Notes: generated by a model not told the origin, from the sequence alone. 64,000 nt of DNA from Streptomyces sp. SPB162 (GCF_029504575.1 NZ_JAQFII010000001.1:1574501-1638500); one strand, 5' to 3'. Positions 25,148 through 34,229 are shown, numbered from the stretch's first letter. Numbers and translations are program-made.

Positions 25148-26749
25148 TCAACGCGTCACACCCCGCCCGAGCTCCCAGAACTGGGTGGTGGTGGAGGAGT
25201 TGAGCGCCCATTCCACGCCGGTGATGTCACTGCGGGCAGCGATGTACTGCTTGCCCTGCCACAGTGGCAGCATCGGCACGTCCTGGGCGATGATCTTCTG
25301 AGCGGTCTCGAAATCAGTGATGGTGGCGCTGCGCTGGGACTGCTGGCGGGTCTGCGGGATCACCTCGCGCTGGATGACCTCGCTCTGGTAGGGCAGCTTG
25401 AGGAAGTTGCCCTGGTCGAAGAACGGCGCGATGTAGTTGTCCGGGTCCGGGAAGTCGGGCAGCCAGCTCAGAGCGTAGGCGGCGTACTTGTGCTTCTTCA
25501 CCTCGGTGAGGAAGACCGTCCACTCCTCGCTCTTGAGCGTGACGTCGAACAGGCCGCTCGCGTCGAGCTGCGCCTTGATCGCCTCCGCCTCCTCCTTGTT
25601 GCTGGAGCCGGCGAGGTCCTTGCGGTACCAGTAGTCGAACGCGACCTTGTTGTCGATCCCGGCCGCGTGCAGGAGCGCCTTGGCCTTGACCGCGTTCGGG
25701 TCCCCGTAGGTCTTGAAGAACGAGTTGGCGTGCCCGGTGATGCCCACCGGGACCGGCGAGTACAACGGCTCGGCGGTCCGCTGGAAGACATCGCGGGTCA
25801 GCGCCTGGCGGTCCAGGACCTGGGCGACGGCCTGACGGACGGCCTTGGGCCGGACCGCCGGGTCCGTGGTGTCGAAGAACAGGTAGCGGGCCTCGGTGCC
25901 GGCCGCTTCGGTGAGCTTGACGTTCTCGCCGTCGCCCGCCTTGAGCAGCCGGTTGATCTGGTCGGGACGCATGGTGCGGGTGGCGACGTCGACGGTGCCC
26001 TTCCTGAGCTCCGCCTCCATCGTGTCCGCGGACGTGAACATCCGCAGCTCCACCTTGCTGTTGTTCAGCTTGAGGGAGCCCTGGTAACTCGTGTTCCCGG
26101 AGAAGACGGCCTTGTCGTCCTGCTTGAAGTCGTCCAGGGCGTAGGGGCCGGACCCGGCGATCTTGAAACCGTCGTACGGCTTGTCCGCGGGGTAGACCTC
26201 GCTGTCCACGATCGCCGCGGCGGGCGTGGCCAGCTTGAGCGGGAAGGTGGTGTCCGGTGCCTTCAGGTGGAAGATCACCGTCAGGTCGTCGGGCGCCTGC
26301 ACGGTGGCGACGCCGGAGATCAGCGACGCGGGGCCGTTGTCACTGTTGATCTTCAGCATCCGGTCGACCGAGAACTTGACGTCCTCGGCCGTCAGGGCGT
26401 GGCCGTTGGAGAAACGGAGCCCCTTGCGGAGCGTGCACTTGTACACCTGCCCGACCTGGTCGCTGAAGCCGCACTGCTCCGCGGCGTCGGGTTCCGGGGT
26501 GGTACCGCTGCGCGGGTAGCGCAGCAGCATCTGGAAGGTGTTGTAGAAGACGTTCCACGTGGCGCTGTCGTACGACGTGGCCGGATCCAGGGGTGACGGG
26601 TTCTCCTTGGTCAGCTTGATGCTGTCCGTGGTCCCGACGACGATGGGCTTACCGCTGCTGTTACCGCCACTGCCCGAACCGCCGCAACCGGCGAGGGCGG
26701 GTGCGACGATGCCGACGAGCATCGCGGGCACCAGTAGCTTACGGTTCAT
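25148..26749 (-). CDS. Peptide ABC transporter binding lipoprotein 2
   Basis: Family 5 solute-binding protein of 533 residues with lipobox ALAGC (Cys22). Core motifs parallel those of its neighbour: NVFYNTFQMLLRYPRSGT, LRKGLRFSNGHALTAEDVKFSVDRM, GSGPYALDDFKQDDKAVFSGN and LSWLPDFPDPDNYIAPFF. It follows the ATPase gene by 110 bp. It shares the first five residues and overall layout with protein 1, but the ligand-cleft regions differ, which suggests different peptide preferences fed into one permease. Confidence 0.94.
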   Translation of the reverse strand: MNRKLLVPAMLVGIVAPALAGCGGSGSGGNSSGKPIVVGTTDSIKLTKENPSPLDPATSYDSATWNVFYNTFQMLLRYPRSGTTPEPDAAEQCGFSDQVGQVYKCTLRKGLRFSNGHALTAEDVKFSVDRMLKINSDNGPASLISGVATVQAPDDLTVIFHLKAPDTTFPLKLATPAAAIVDSEVYPADKPYDGFKIAGSGPYALDDFKQDDKAVFSGNTSYQGSLKLNNSKVELRMFTSADTMEAELRKGTVDVATRTMRPDQINRLLKAGDGENVKLTEAAGTEARYLFFDTTDPAVRPKAVRQAVAQVLDRQALTRDVFQRTAEPLYSPVPVGITGHANSFFKTYGDPNAVKAKALLHAAGIDNKVAFDYWYRKDLAGSSNKEEAEAIKAQLDASGLFDVTLKSEEWTVFLTEVKKHKYAAYALSWLPDFPDPDNYIAPFFDQGNFLKLPYQSEVIQREVIPQTRQQSQRSATITDFETAQKIIAQDVPMLPLWQGKQYIAARSDITGVEWALNSSTTTQFWELGRGVTR

Positions 26750-26859
26750 CCTCGTCGTTCTCCCTCGGGTCCTTCAGTGCTCAGTCGGTCGGTCCTTACC
26801 GTTCCCGGGCGGGCGACGCGACGCCTGCGCCGCCCGCCACCGTGTAGGTGATGATGCGG

Positions 26860-28200
26860 TTATCCGCCGGATCCGGGGTACAGGTGGCAGGCCACTTGGA
26901 CATCCGTTTCCGGCAGCAGGTTGAGCCGCGGGTCCTGTGATGGCGAGAACTCCACCACGGCCCGGCCGCCTTCGGCGTGCATCGTGATCACGCCCCGCCA
27001 GAAGGGCTCGCGCGGCTCGGCCGCCGAGGCCTCCTCACGGAGCCGGCGGAGGTATTCCAGCACATCTTCCGCGCTGTGGCCCTTGCCGGGGGCTACTGCG
27101 GCAGAAGTGACGCCTGATTCGGAGAGCGCGTCAAGATCGCCGAAGAGCGCCCGCTCCTTCCCCGCCTCCTCGGGCGACAGTTCCAGCCACCGGCGTTCCA
27201 GCAGGCCACGCAGGTCGCGCGCCTCCCAGCCGCAGCCGGCCAGGGCGACCGGGCAGCGGGGGTGGAAGGAGCAGCCGAGCGGCGGCTTGGCCGCGTCCGG
27301 AATCTCGCCGCGCAGCAGTTCGCGCTCGACGGCCAGGGTCGGGTCGGGCTCGGGGATCGCCGCCAGCAGCGCCTTGGTGTACGGGTGCTTGGGGTCGGCG
27401 AAGACCTCCGCGGTGGGCCCGTACTCCACGATCCGGCCGAGGTACATGATCGCGATGGTGTCGCAGAAGAACTTCGCGCTGGCCAGATCGTGCGTCACGT
27501 AGACGTACGTCAGGTCCAGGTCCCGCTTGAGGTCCAGCATCAGCTGCAGGATCTTGGCGCGGACGCTCATGTCGAGCATGGAGATCGGCTCGTCGGCGAC
27601 GAGGAGTTCCGGCTCGGCGATGATCGCGCGGGCCAGCACGGCCCGCTGCTTCTGGCCGCCGGAGAGGTCACCGGGGAACTTCGTCAGGTACCGCTCGGGA
27701 GGGGTCAGGCCGACCCGCTCCATGGCGTCGATGACCTTGGCGTCGTACTCCGCGTCGCTGCTCACCAGGTTGTGGATGCGCAGCGGGTGGCCGACGGCGG
27801 TGCGGATGTCCATCGCCGGGTTGAGCGAGGCGTGCGGGTCCTGGAAGACCATCTGCAGCTTGCGGCGCAGCGGCCGCATCTTGCGCTCGCCGAACTCGGT
27901 GATGTCCTCGCCGCGGTAGCGGATGGTGCCGCCGGTGGCGCGGTTCATGCCGAGCAGGGTGCGGCCGAGGGTGGTCTTGCCGGAGCCGGACTCACCGACC
28001 AGGCCGAGTACCTCGCCCTTGCGCAGCTTCAGGTTCACGCCGTCGACGGCCTTGACCGCGCCGGCCGTCTTGCCGGCGAGCCGGCCGAAGACGTTGCCCC
28101 GCATGCCGAAGTGGACCTCGAGGTCCTCCATCTCGACCAGCGTCTCGCGGTCGTCGAGTGCCACGACGCCGCTTGCTTCTGTATCAGGCTTCGTCAGCAA
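26860..28200 (-). CDS. Peptide ABC transporter ATPase (DppF-like) with C-terminal extension
   Basis: Second nucleotide-binding subunit of a dipeptide/oligopeptide importer. Walker A GESGSGKTT (about 69-77), signature LSGGQKQRA, Walker B ELLVADEPISMLD, and the oligopeptide C-terminal zone HPYTKALLAAIPEPD...GCSFHPRCPVALAGC. At 446 residues it is about 100 longer than usual. Roughly 30 residues precede the domain, and some 90 follow the usual end (VLEYLRRLREEASAAEPREPFWRG...), a part I do not recognise. The first 17 bp overlap the end of the DppD-like gene. Confidence 0.94.
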   Translation of the reverse strand: MLTKPDTEASGVVALDDRETLVEMEDLEVHFGMRGNVFGRLAGKTAGAVKAVDGVNLKLRKGEVLGLVGESGSGKTTLGRTLLGMNRATGGTIRYRGEDITEFGERKMRPLRRKLQMVFQDPHASLNPAMDIRTAVGHPLRIHNLVSSDAEYDAKVIDAMERVGLTPPERYLTKFPGDLSGGQKQRAVLARAIIAEPELLVADEPISMLDMSVRAKILQLMLDLKRDLDLTYVYVTHDLASAKFFCDTIAIMYLGRIVEYGPTAEVFADPKHPYTKALLAAIPEPDPTLAVERELLRGEIPDAAKPPLGCSFHPRCPVALAGCGWEARDLRGLLERRWLELSPEEAGKERALFGDLDALSESGVTSAAVAPGKGHSAEDVLEYLRRLREEASAAEPREPFWRGVITMHAEGGRAVVEFSPSQDPRLNLLPETDVQVACHLYPGSGG

Positions 28201-29245
28201 CGCTGATCTCCTTCACGGCGGCGAGCGGCTCGCGCCCACCCGTTCCCAACTCGTCGGCCATCGAGGGGTCGACCTCGATCGCCTGCTGCCAGCAGACGCT
28301 GTGCACGCCGGACGGCAGGACCACCTCGGGCGGCTCCACCTTCGCGCATCCCTGCATCGCCACCGGGCAGCGCGGGCTGAACCGGCAACCCTCCGGGGGG
28401 ACCACCAGGTCCGGGGGGCTTCCCGGGATGAAGTGCAGTCCGGTGGTGGAGAGCGAGATCGTGGAGCGGAGCAGCTCCTTGGTGTACGGGTGCTGCGGGT
28501 TGGCGAACACTTCGCGGGCATCGCCCTGTTCGACGATGTGGCCCGCGTACATCACCGCGACCCGGTCGCACGCTTCGGCGACGATACCGAGGTTGTGGGT
28601 GATCAGCACAAGGGATGTGTCGAAGTTCTTGCGCAAATCAGCAAGGATTTTGATGATCTGTGCCTCGACGAGGACGTCGAGCGCGGTGGTGGGCTCGTCC
28701 GCGACGATGAACGCCGGACGCAGCACGAGGGCCAGCGCGATCATGATGCGCTGGCGCATACCGCCCGAGAACTCGTGGGGGTAGCTCTCGTACCGGCTGG
28801 CCGGGATGCCCATGCCGGCCAGCGCCTCGAGAGCGCGCTCGCGCAGCTCCTTCTTCGAGAGGTCCTTGTGGTGCGTGTGCAGGGCCTCCTCGAAGTGCTG
28901 GGAGATCCGCATCAGCGGGTTCAGCCGGGTCATCGGCTCCTGGAAGATCAGCCCCAGGTCCGGGCCGCGGAGCTTCTGCAGCTCCTTGGCCGGCAGGCCG
29001 ACCAGGTTGCGGCCCTTGCCGCCCTTGCTGTTCAGGATCACTTCACCGTCGACGGAGGCGACGGTGGGCGCCAGGCCCAGGACGCCGCGGCCGAGGGTGG
29101 ACTTGCCGCAGCCGGACTCGCCGACCAGGCCGAGGGTCTCGCCGGGGCGGACGTCGAAGCTGACGCCGTCGACGGCGCGGACCGGTCCGCGCTCGGTGCC
29201 GTACCAGACACGCAGGTCGCGTACGGAAAGAACGGGTTCGGTCAT
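28184..29245 (-). CDS. Peptide ABC transporter ATPase (DppD-like)
   Basis: First nucleotide-binding subunit of the importer, 353 residues. Walker A GESGCGKST (about 39-47), Q-loop FQEPMTRLNPLMRI, signature FSGGMRQRI, Walker B FIVADEPTTALD, H-loop LITHNLG, and the oligopeptide-type C-terminus with CRFSPRCPVAMQGC. The ATG overlaps the permease stop in an ATGA arrangement, so translation is coupled. I chose the start at 29245; the longer open frame is an accident of the overlapping permease tail. Confidence 0.95.
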   Translation of the reverse strand: MTEPVLSVRDLRVWYGTERGPVRAVDGVSFDVRPGETLGLVGESGCGKSTLGRGVLGLAPTVASVDGEVILNSKGGKGRNLVGLPAKELQKLRGPDLGLIFQEPMTRLNPLMRISQHFEEALHTHHKDLSKKELRERALEALAGMGIPASRYESYPHEFSGGMRQRIMIALALVLRPAFIVADEPTTALDVLVEAQIIKILADLRKNFDTSLVLITHNLGIVAEACDRVAVMYAGHIVEQGDAREVFANPQHPYTKELLRSTISLSTTGLHFIPGSPPDLVVPPEGCRFSPRCPVAMQGCAKVEPPEVVLPSGVHSVCWQQAIEVDPSMADELGTGGREPLAAVKEISVADEA

Positions 29246-30435
29246 TTCGCGGCCTCCCCTTCTTCTGCAGATTCTGCGGTGGCGGCCTCCGCGGTGGCGG
29301 TGTCCGGAGTGACGGCCTTCGCGGTGACGGCCTTCTCGACGACGGGCTTCGCGGTGACGGGCTTCGCGGTGACGGGCTTGGACGCGACGGCCTGCGCGGG
29401 TACGTCGACGGCGCTCGGCGCGGTGACGACGCGGCGCCGGCTGAACGCCGGCAGCAGCACCTTGGTGATGCGGCGGCGGCGCATGGTGGGGTTGAGGACG
29501 TCGTTGAGGCCCTCGCCGAGCAGCGTGAAGCCGAGGATGGCGATCACCATGGCGGCGCCCGGGTAGACCGTGGTCCACCACATGCCGGCGTTGACGTCGT
29601 CGATCGCGCGGTCGAGGTCGTAGCCCCACTCGGCGGCGTCGGTGGGCTGGATGCCGAGGCCCAGGAAGCCCAGACCGGCCAGCGTGCCGATGGCGTCGGC
29701 GGCGTTCATCGTGCCGATGACGGGCACCGACTGGATGACGTTGCCGAACAGGTACTTGCGGATCACCACGGACGGCTTGGCACCCATCGCGCGGGCCGCC
29801 TCCACGAAGGTGGCCTCACGGGCGGACAGCGCCGAGGCGCGGACCACCCGGAAGTACTGCGGGATGTAGACCACGGTGATCGACAGCGCGGCCGTCACCA
29901 CGCCGCCGCCGGTGATGCCGGAGAAGACGAAGCCGGTCACGATGGCGAGCAGCAGGTACGGGAACGCGAAGAGCGCGTCCATCACCAGCACCAGGATGCG
30001 GTCGAGCCAGCCGCCGAAGTAGCCCGACAGGAGGCCCAGGAGGACCCCCAGGACGAGCGAGAAGACGACGGCGAGGACCATGACCTCCAGCGCCGTGCGG
30101 GCGCCGTAGACGGTCCGGGAGACCACGTCCAGACTCTGCACGGTGGTGCCGAACCAGTGGTCGCCGTCCGGCGCGCCCTGCTTCGGGAAGTTCTTGCCGT
30201 CGGCCTGGTACGTGTCGAAGTTGTACGGCGCGATCAGCGGCGCGAAGACCGCGGTGATCACGAAGAGCGCCGTGAGGGCCGCGCCGGTCCACAGCATGAA
30301 CTTGGGCACGCCGTGGGCCTGCCGGACGGCGATCACGATGCGTCGCAGACCGCCGAAGCGGACGGACTTTCCGGGGCTCGGAGCCTTGGGTGTGATCTCC
30401 GGGTCCAGCGGAACGGGGAGCGTTGTCTGGGTCAT
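29242..30435 (-). CDS. Peptide ABC transporter permease (DppC-like) with repeat tail
   Basis: Inner-membrane permease subunit of 397 residues with about six membrane spans. The cytoplasmic coupling loop (EAA motif) is EAARAMGAKPSVVIRKYLFGN, and the N-terminal OppC-type region contains WTGAALTALFVITAVFAPLIAPYNFDTY. The last 60 residues form a Lys/Ala/Val-rich low-complexity tail (KPVTAKPVTAKPVVEKAVTAKAVT) encoded by six 15-bp direct repeats at 29309-29398, not part of the permease fold. Start overlaps the DppB-like stop by one base. Confidence 0.94.
   Translation of the reverse strand: MTQTTLPVPLDPEITPKAPSPGKSVRFGGLRRIVIAVRQAHGVPKFMLWTGAALTALFVITAVFAPLIAPYNFDTYQADGKNFPKQGAPDGDHWFGTTVQSLDVVSRTVYGARTALEVMVLAVVFSLVLGVLLGLLSGYFGGWLDRILVLVMDALFAFPYLLLAIVTGFVFSGITGGGVVTAALSITVVYIPQYFRVVRASALSAREATFVEAARAMGAKPSVVIRKYLFGNVIQSVPVIGTMNAADAIGTLAGLGFLGLGIQPTDAAEWGYDLDRAIDDVNAGMWWTTVYPGAAMVIAILGFTLLGEGLNDVLNPTMRRRRITKVLLPAFSRRRVVTAPSAVDVPAQAVASKPVTAKPVTAKPVVEKAVTAKAVTPDTATAEAATAESAEEGEAAK
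29309..29398 (-). repeat. Six 15-bp tandem repeats inside the permease tail
   Basis: Read on the plus strand the units are variants of GTGACGGGCTTCGCG, starting at 29309, 29324, 29339, 29354, 29369 and 29384. The unit length keeps the frame, encoding a five-residue Lys-Pro/Ala-Val-Thr-Ala motif. The number of units may vary between strains. Confidence 0.85.
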
Positions 30436-31445
30436 CAGTACCGCACCCTCGGGTCGATCAGCGCGTTGACGAAGTCGATCAGCATGCTGATCGCGACGAC
30501 GACGAGGGCGAAGACGGTGACGATGCCCTGGACGGCGACGTAGTCGCGCTGGGTGATGTAGTCGATGAGCTGGCGGCCGATACCGGGCCAGCTGAAGATC
30601 TTCTCGGTGAGGACCGCACCGCTGAGCAGCATCGCGACCTGCAGACCGAGGACCGTGATCACCGGGACCATGGCGTTGCGGAAGGCGTGCCGTCCGACGA
30701 CGGCGCCCTCCTTCACACCGCGGGCGCGGGCCGCCTCGATGTAGTCGCCCTGCAGCGACTGGATCAGGTTGATGCGGATCATGCGGATGAAGACACCGAC
30801 GATGATCAGGCCGAGCGCGACCGAGGGCAGGACCAGGTGGGTGGCGATGTCGCTCACCGCGTCCCAGTCCCCCGCGATCATGGCGTCCACGATGAGGATG
30901 TGGGTCTGGGTCGGCACGTTCAGCTGCACCAGCGGCGAGGCCTGGCCGGAGGTGGCGCCGAACGCCAGCATCAGCATCGGTCCGGCGACGGTGACCGGCA
31001 CGGCGTAGCTGAGGATGCCGAAGAGCCGGCCGCCCACGTCGATCGCGCTGTCCCGCAGCCGGCCCGCGAGCAGGCCCACCGGGATGCCGATGACGGTCGC
31101 GAAGACCAGGGCCCCGAAGGTCAGGGTGAGGGTGGCGCCGCCGTTCTCGATGATGATGTCACGCACGCTGCGGCGGTCCGAGAACGTGGTGCCGAAGTTC
31201 AGGGTGACGACGGACTTCAGGTAGTCCCAGAACTGCTGGTACAGCGGGGCGTCGAAGCCCGCGGCATGCTTTCGCGCGGCGAGTTCCGCCGCGTTGAGCT
31301 TGCCGCCCTGGGAGGCCGAAATGGGGTCACCGGGGGCCACCCGCATCAGGACGAAGACCATCACCAGCAGGATGAGGACCATGGGTATGGCGAGCGCGAT
31401 CCTGATGAGGATGTAGCGGCGCAGTGACCCGGACTGCTTGCTCAT
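30435..31445 (-). CDS. Peptide ABC transporter permease (DppB-like)
   Basis: Permease subunit of 336 residues. The N-terminal region RYILIRIALAIPMVLILLVMVFVLMRVAPGDP is the DppB/OppB signature, and the coupling loop is EAARARGVKEGAVVGRHAFRNAMVP. About six spans; LTEKIFSWPGIGRQL precedes the end of the domain. It follows the third binding-protein gene after a 39-bp perfect palindrome that can lower its expression relative to the binding protein. Confidence 0.95.
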   Translation of the reverse strand: MSKQSGSLRRYILIRIALAIPMVLILLVMVFVLMRVAPGDPISASQGGKLNAAELAARKHAAGFDAPLYQQFWDYLKSVVTLNFGTTFSDRRSVRDIIIENGGATLTLTFGALVFATVIGIPVGLLAGRLRDSAIDVGGRLFGILSYAVPVTVAGPMLMLAFGATSGQASPLVQLNVPTQTHILIVDAMIAGDWDAVSDIATHLVLPSVALGLIIVGVFIRMIRINLIQSLQGDYIEAARARGVKEGAVVGRHAFRNAMVPVITVLGLQVAMLLSGAVLTEKIFSWPGIGRQLIDYITQRDYVAVQGIVTVFALVVVAISMLIDFVNALIDPRVRY

Positions 31446-31474
31446 GAGGGGGTGTCTTTCTTAGCCGGAGTGGC

Positions 31475-31513
31475 GGCCGGCCCGCGGGGGAGCTGCTCCC
31501 CCGCGGGCCGGCC
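31475..31513 (-). terminator. 39-bp palindrome between binding protein and permease genes
   Basis: Perfect inverted repeat (arms 31475-31493 and 31495-31513, GGCCGGCCCGCGGGGGAGC). It is a likely partial terminator or mRNA-stabilising hairpin that keeps the binding protein in excess over the permease. Confidence 0.8.
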
Positions 31514-31518
31514 GGCCG

Positions 31519-33078
31519 TCACTTGCCCGTCGAGAGTTCGTAGAAGCGGAACATCGTCGGGTCCAGCGCCTTTTCCACGCCGGTCACACCGTCACGCACG
31601 ACAGCGGTCTGCTTGCCCTGCCAGATCGGGATGATCGGAGCGTCCTCGGCGACGATCTTCTGGATCTCGGCGAAGGCCTCGTTGCGCACCTTCGGGTCGG
31701 CGGAGCCCTGCTCCTTGACCAGCAGTTCCTGGATCTGCGGGCTGTCGTAGCCCGTGCCCAGGAACGGCGACTTGCTCAGGAACGGCGACACGTCGTTGTC
31801 GGCGTCCGGCAGGTCGGGGAACCAGCCGATCATGTAGGAGGCGTAGCTGCCCGCCTTCTCGTCCTTCTGGTACTGCTGCCACTCGGTCGAGCTCAACTTG
31901 ACGTTGAACAGGCCGGAGGCGTCCAGCTGACGCTTGATCGCGGTGGCCTCGTCGGCGGCCGCGGCACCGTAGTGGCTCGGCGTCCAGGTGTAGTTCAGCG
32001 CGACCGGCGTGGTGATGCCGGCGGCCTTCAGGATGTCGGCGGCCTTCTGCTTGTCGGGCGTGCCGTACTTGTCCTTGAACGCCTCGGTGTGACCGTCGAT
32101 GCCGTTGCCGACCATCGAGTAGAGCGGGGCGACGGTGCCGTTGTAGGCGTCCTTCGCGATGCCCTCGCGGTCGATGACCTGCGCGACGGCCTGACGGACC
32201 GCCTTCTGGTCCGACGGCTTCACCTTCGCGTGGAAGACGAAGTAGCGCTTCTCCGTGCCGGTGCCCTCGACGACCTTGACGCCCTTGGTCGTCTTCAGGT
32301 CGGCGGTGTCGGTCGGCGACAGGGTGCGGAAGGCCGCGTTGACGGTGCCGTTCTTGACGGCCGCCTTCAGCCCCGACGGCTCGGCGAAGTACTGCAGCAC
32401 GAACTGGTCGTTCTGCGCCTTGACCGGGCCGCTGTACTTCGCGTTGACCTTGAAGGAGGCCTGCTGCTTCGCGGTGTACTTGTCCAGGGTGTACGGGCCG
32501 GAGCCGATCACCTTGGTGCCCGCGAGGAGCTTGTCGGCCGGGAAGGTCTTCTCGTCGACGATCGCACCGGCGTCGGTGGCGAGCACCGACGGGAAGGTGG
32601 AGTCCGCGCTCTTCAGGTGGAAGACCACCTGGTCCGCGCCCTTGGCCTCGGTCGACTCCAGCGTGCCGAAGAGGCTCGAAGGACCGTTCGGGTCCGCGAT
32701 CTTCAGCATGCGGTCGAACGAGAACTTGACGCTGGCCGCGGTCAGCTTGTCACCGTTGGAGAACTGAAGACCGGACTGCAGGGTGCAGGTGTAGGTCTTC
32801 AGGTCGGTGAAAGCACACGACTTGGCCGCGTCGGGCTCCGGCTTGGTGCCGCCCGTCGGGAAGCGCATCACCTTCTGGTAAACGCTGTCGATGACCTCCC
32901 AGGAGCCGTAGTCGTACGCTCCCGCGGGGTCGAGTGACGACACGGAGTCGATGGTCCCGACGATCACGGCGCCCTTGCTGCCGGACGCCGAATTGTCCTT
33001 GTTGCCACCGCACGCGGTCACACCGACGGCCAGGAAGGCCACGGCAGCTGCGGCGACGACACGCTTAGTACGTGACAT
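31519..33078 (-). CDS. Peptide ABC transporter binding lipoprotein 3
   Basis: First gene of the transporter operon. Family 5 solute-binding protein of 519 residues with lipobox VTAC (Cys23). Core motifs: SVYQKVMRFPTGGTKPEPDAAKSC, LQSGLQFSNGDKLTAASVKFSFDRM, GSGPYTLDKYTAKQQASFKVN, IGWFPDLPDADNDVSPFL. It is more distant from proteins 1 and 2 than those are from each other. Its ATG is preceded by a 372-bp gene-free region holding the likely operon promoter. Confidence 0.95.
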   Translation of the reverse strand: MSRTKRVVAAAAVAFLAVGVTACGGNKDNSASGSKGAVIVGTIDSVSSLDPAGAYDYGSWEVIDSVYQKVMRFPTGGTKPEPDAAKSCAFTDLKTYTCTLQSGLQFSNGDKLTAASVKFSFDRMLKIADPNGPSSLFGTLESTEAKGADQVVFHLKSADSTFPSVLATDAGAIVDEKTFPADKLLAGTKVIGSGPYTLDKYTAKQQASFKVNAKYSGPVKAQNDQFVLQYFAEPSGLKAAVKNGTVNAAFRTLSPTDTADLKTTKGVKVVEGTGTEKRYFVFHAKVKPSDQKAVRQAVAQVIDREGIAKDAYNGTVAPLYSMVGNGIDGHTEAFKDKYGTPDKQKAADILKAAGITTPVALNYTWTPSHYGAAAADEATAIKRQLDASGLFNVKLSSTEWQQYQKDEKAGSYASYMIGWFPDLPDADNDVSPFLSKSPFLGTGYDSPQIQELLVKEQGSADPKVRNEAFAEIQKIVAEDAPIIPIWQGKQTAVVRDGVTGVEKALDPTMFRFYELSTGK

Positions 33079-33450
33079 CTAGTGATTCCCCTTGCTCAAA
33101 TGCCGATCGTTCGATTCGGCATTGACCAGTCAGGACACTAGTGGGAACGCTCTACTCCGCTAGAACACGAAGAAGTTGAGGCAAAATCACATCCCGATAA
33201 CGGCACTGCGAGTACCGATATGCGGACGATGGAACGATCCGCCCCTCTGTGTCGCAACCCGGACACAACGTCGCGTTTTCTGCGTCGTTTTCCCCGAACG
33301 GATCATGCGTATGCCTACCTGTCGACCAACTGACGAGTGACAAAAATCACGCCGTGAAAAATCGGGCAGGTCGGAATTCGGCCAACGCATTCGTTACGCG
33401 GAATGAGCGGGCAGACGCCCAGAGTTTCCGAACTATTCAACGGCGTACGC
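33079..33450. other. AT-richer intergenic region with operon leader hairpin
   Basis: 372 bp without a supportable gene, clearly lower in GC than the flanks. An inverted repeat AATGCCGA (33099-33106) and TCGGCATT (33116-33123), extended inward by TCG/CGA, lies in the leader of the peptide transporter operon and could be an operator or RNA hairpin. TAGTGT on the minus strand (33135-33140) is a possible -10 box. The half nearer the HAD gene shows nothing that I can name. Confidence 0.5.
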
Positions 33451-34152
33451 TCAGTGAACAGGCGCATTCAGAGAGCGCAGAAAAGGCACGCTCAGCTGCT
33501 CCAGGGAGCGCACCACGGTGCGCCCGGGAGCCGCCTCGATCGGGGCGATCGAGGGCACCGCGACCACGTGGCAGCCCGCCGCCTCGGCGGAGGCCACCCC
33601 GGTCGGTGTGTCCTCCACGACCACGCAGCGGGCCGGCTCGGCACCGAGCCGTGCGGCGGCGAGCAGGTACGGGTCCGGGAACGGCTTCGTGCGGGCGATC
33701 TCGTCCCCGGCGAGGGTGAACGCGAAGTGTTCCGCGCCGAGCGAGCGCAGCACCGAGTCGATGATGTGCCGGTGCGAGGCGGACACCAGCGCGGTGGGCA
33801 CCTGGTGCGCGGCGAGCTCCGTCAGCAGCCGCCGGGCGCCGGGCATCAGCGGCACGCCCCGGGCGATCAGCTGGACGAAGCGCGCGTTGACCGCGGCCGA
33901 CAGCTCCAGCAGCGTCGCGTCGGCACCCGTGACGGTCATCAGGTGGCCCAGACTGCGGGCCATGGGCCCGCCGACCACCACGGCACGGTGTTCGGCCGCC
34001 AGGACGTGGCCCAGGGCCGCGAAGACCTCCACCTCGGCGGCCCACCAGATGTCCTCGGTGTCGACCAGGGTGCCGTCCATGTCGAGGAGCACGGCCTGCA
34101 GCCCGCGGCCTTGGGCCGGACGGGTGTCGACGGCGGGAATGCTACTGGTCAT
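33451..34152 (-). CDS. HAD-family phosphatase
   Basis: Hydrolase of the haloacid dehalogenase superfamily, beta-phosphoglucomutase-like subfamily, 233 residues. Motif I LLDMDGTLVD (nucleophile and general-acid Asp), motif II TALVSAS, motif III Lys in ARTKPFPDPY, motif IV VVVEDTPTGVASAEAAG. A helical cap domain lies between residues of about 30 and 100. It acts on a small phosphorylated metabolite that cannot be deduced. ATG at 34152 has AGGAG 8 nt upstream. The same order (HAD gene after metH) is common in Streptomyces. Confidence 0.92.
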   Translation of the reverse strand: MTSSIPAVDTRPAQGRGLQAVLLDMDGTLVDTEDIWWAAEVEVFAALGHVLAAEHRAVVVGGPMARSLGHLMTVTGADATLLELSAAVNARFVQLIARGVPLMPGARRLLTELAAHQVPTALVSASHRHIIDSVLRSLGAEHFAFTLAGDEIARTKPFPDPYLLAAARLGAEPARCVVVEDTPTGVASAEAAGCHVVAVPSIAPIEAAPGRTVVRSLEQLSVPFLRSLNAPVH

Positions 34153-34187
34153 GCGCACCACTCCTCAGCTGGTCCAGGGGGCACAAA

Positions 34188-34229
34188 GGCCGGTCACGGC
34201 ACTCTCCGATCGGAGTGCTGCGACCGGCC
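34188..34229 (-). terminator. Terminator after metH
   Basis: Stem GGCCGGTC (34188-34195) with GACCGGCC (34222-34229), enclosing GGCACTC/GAGTGC and TCCG/CGGA pairs. It lies 65 bp past the metH stop. Confidence 0.7.

Noticed and set aside
33152-33343. A 63-codon open frame in the AT-richer gap before the peptide transporter operon.
   Set aside because: No ribosome site, no codon bias of the host, and it lies over the expected promoter region.
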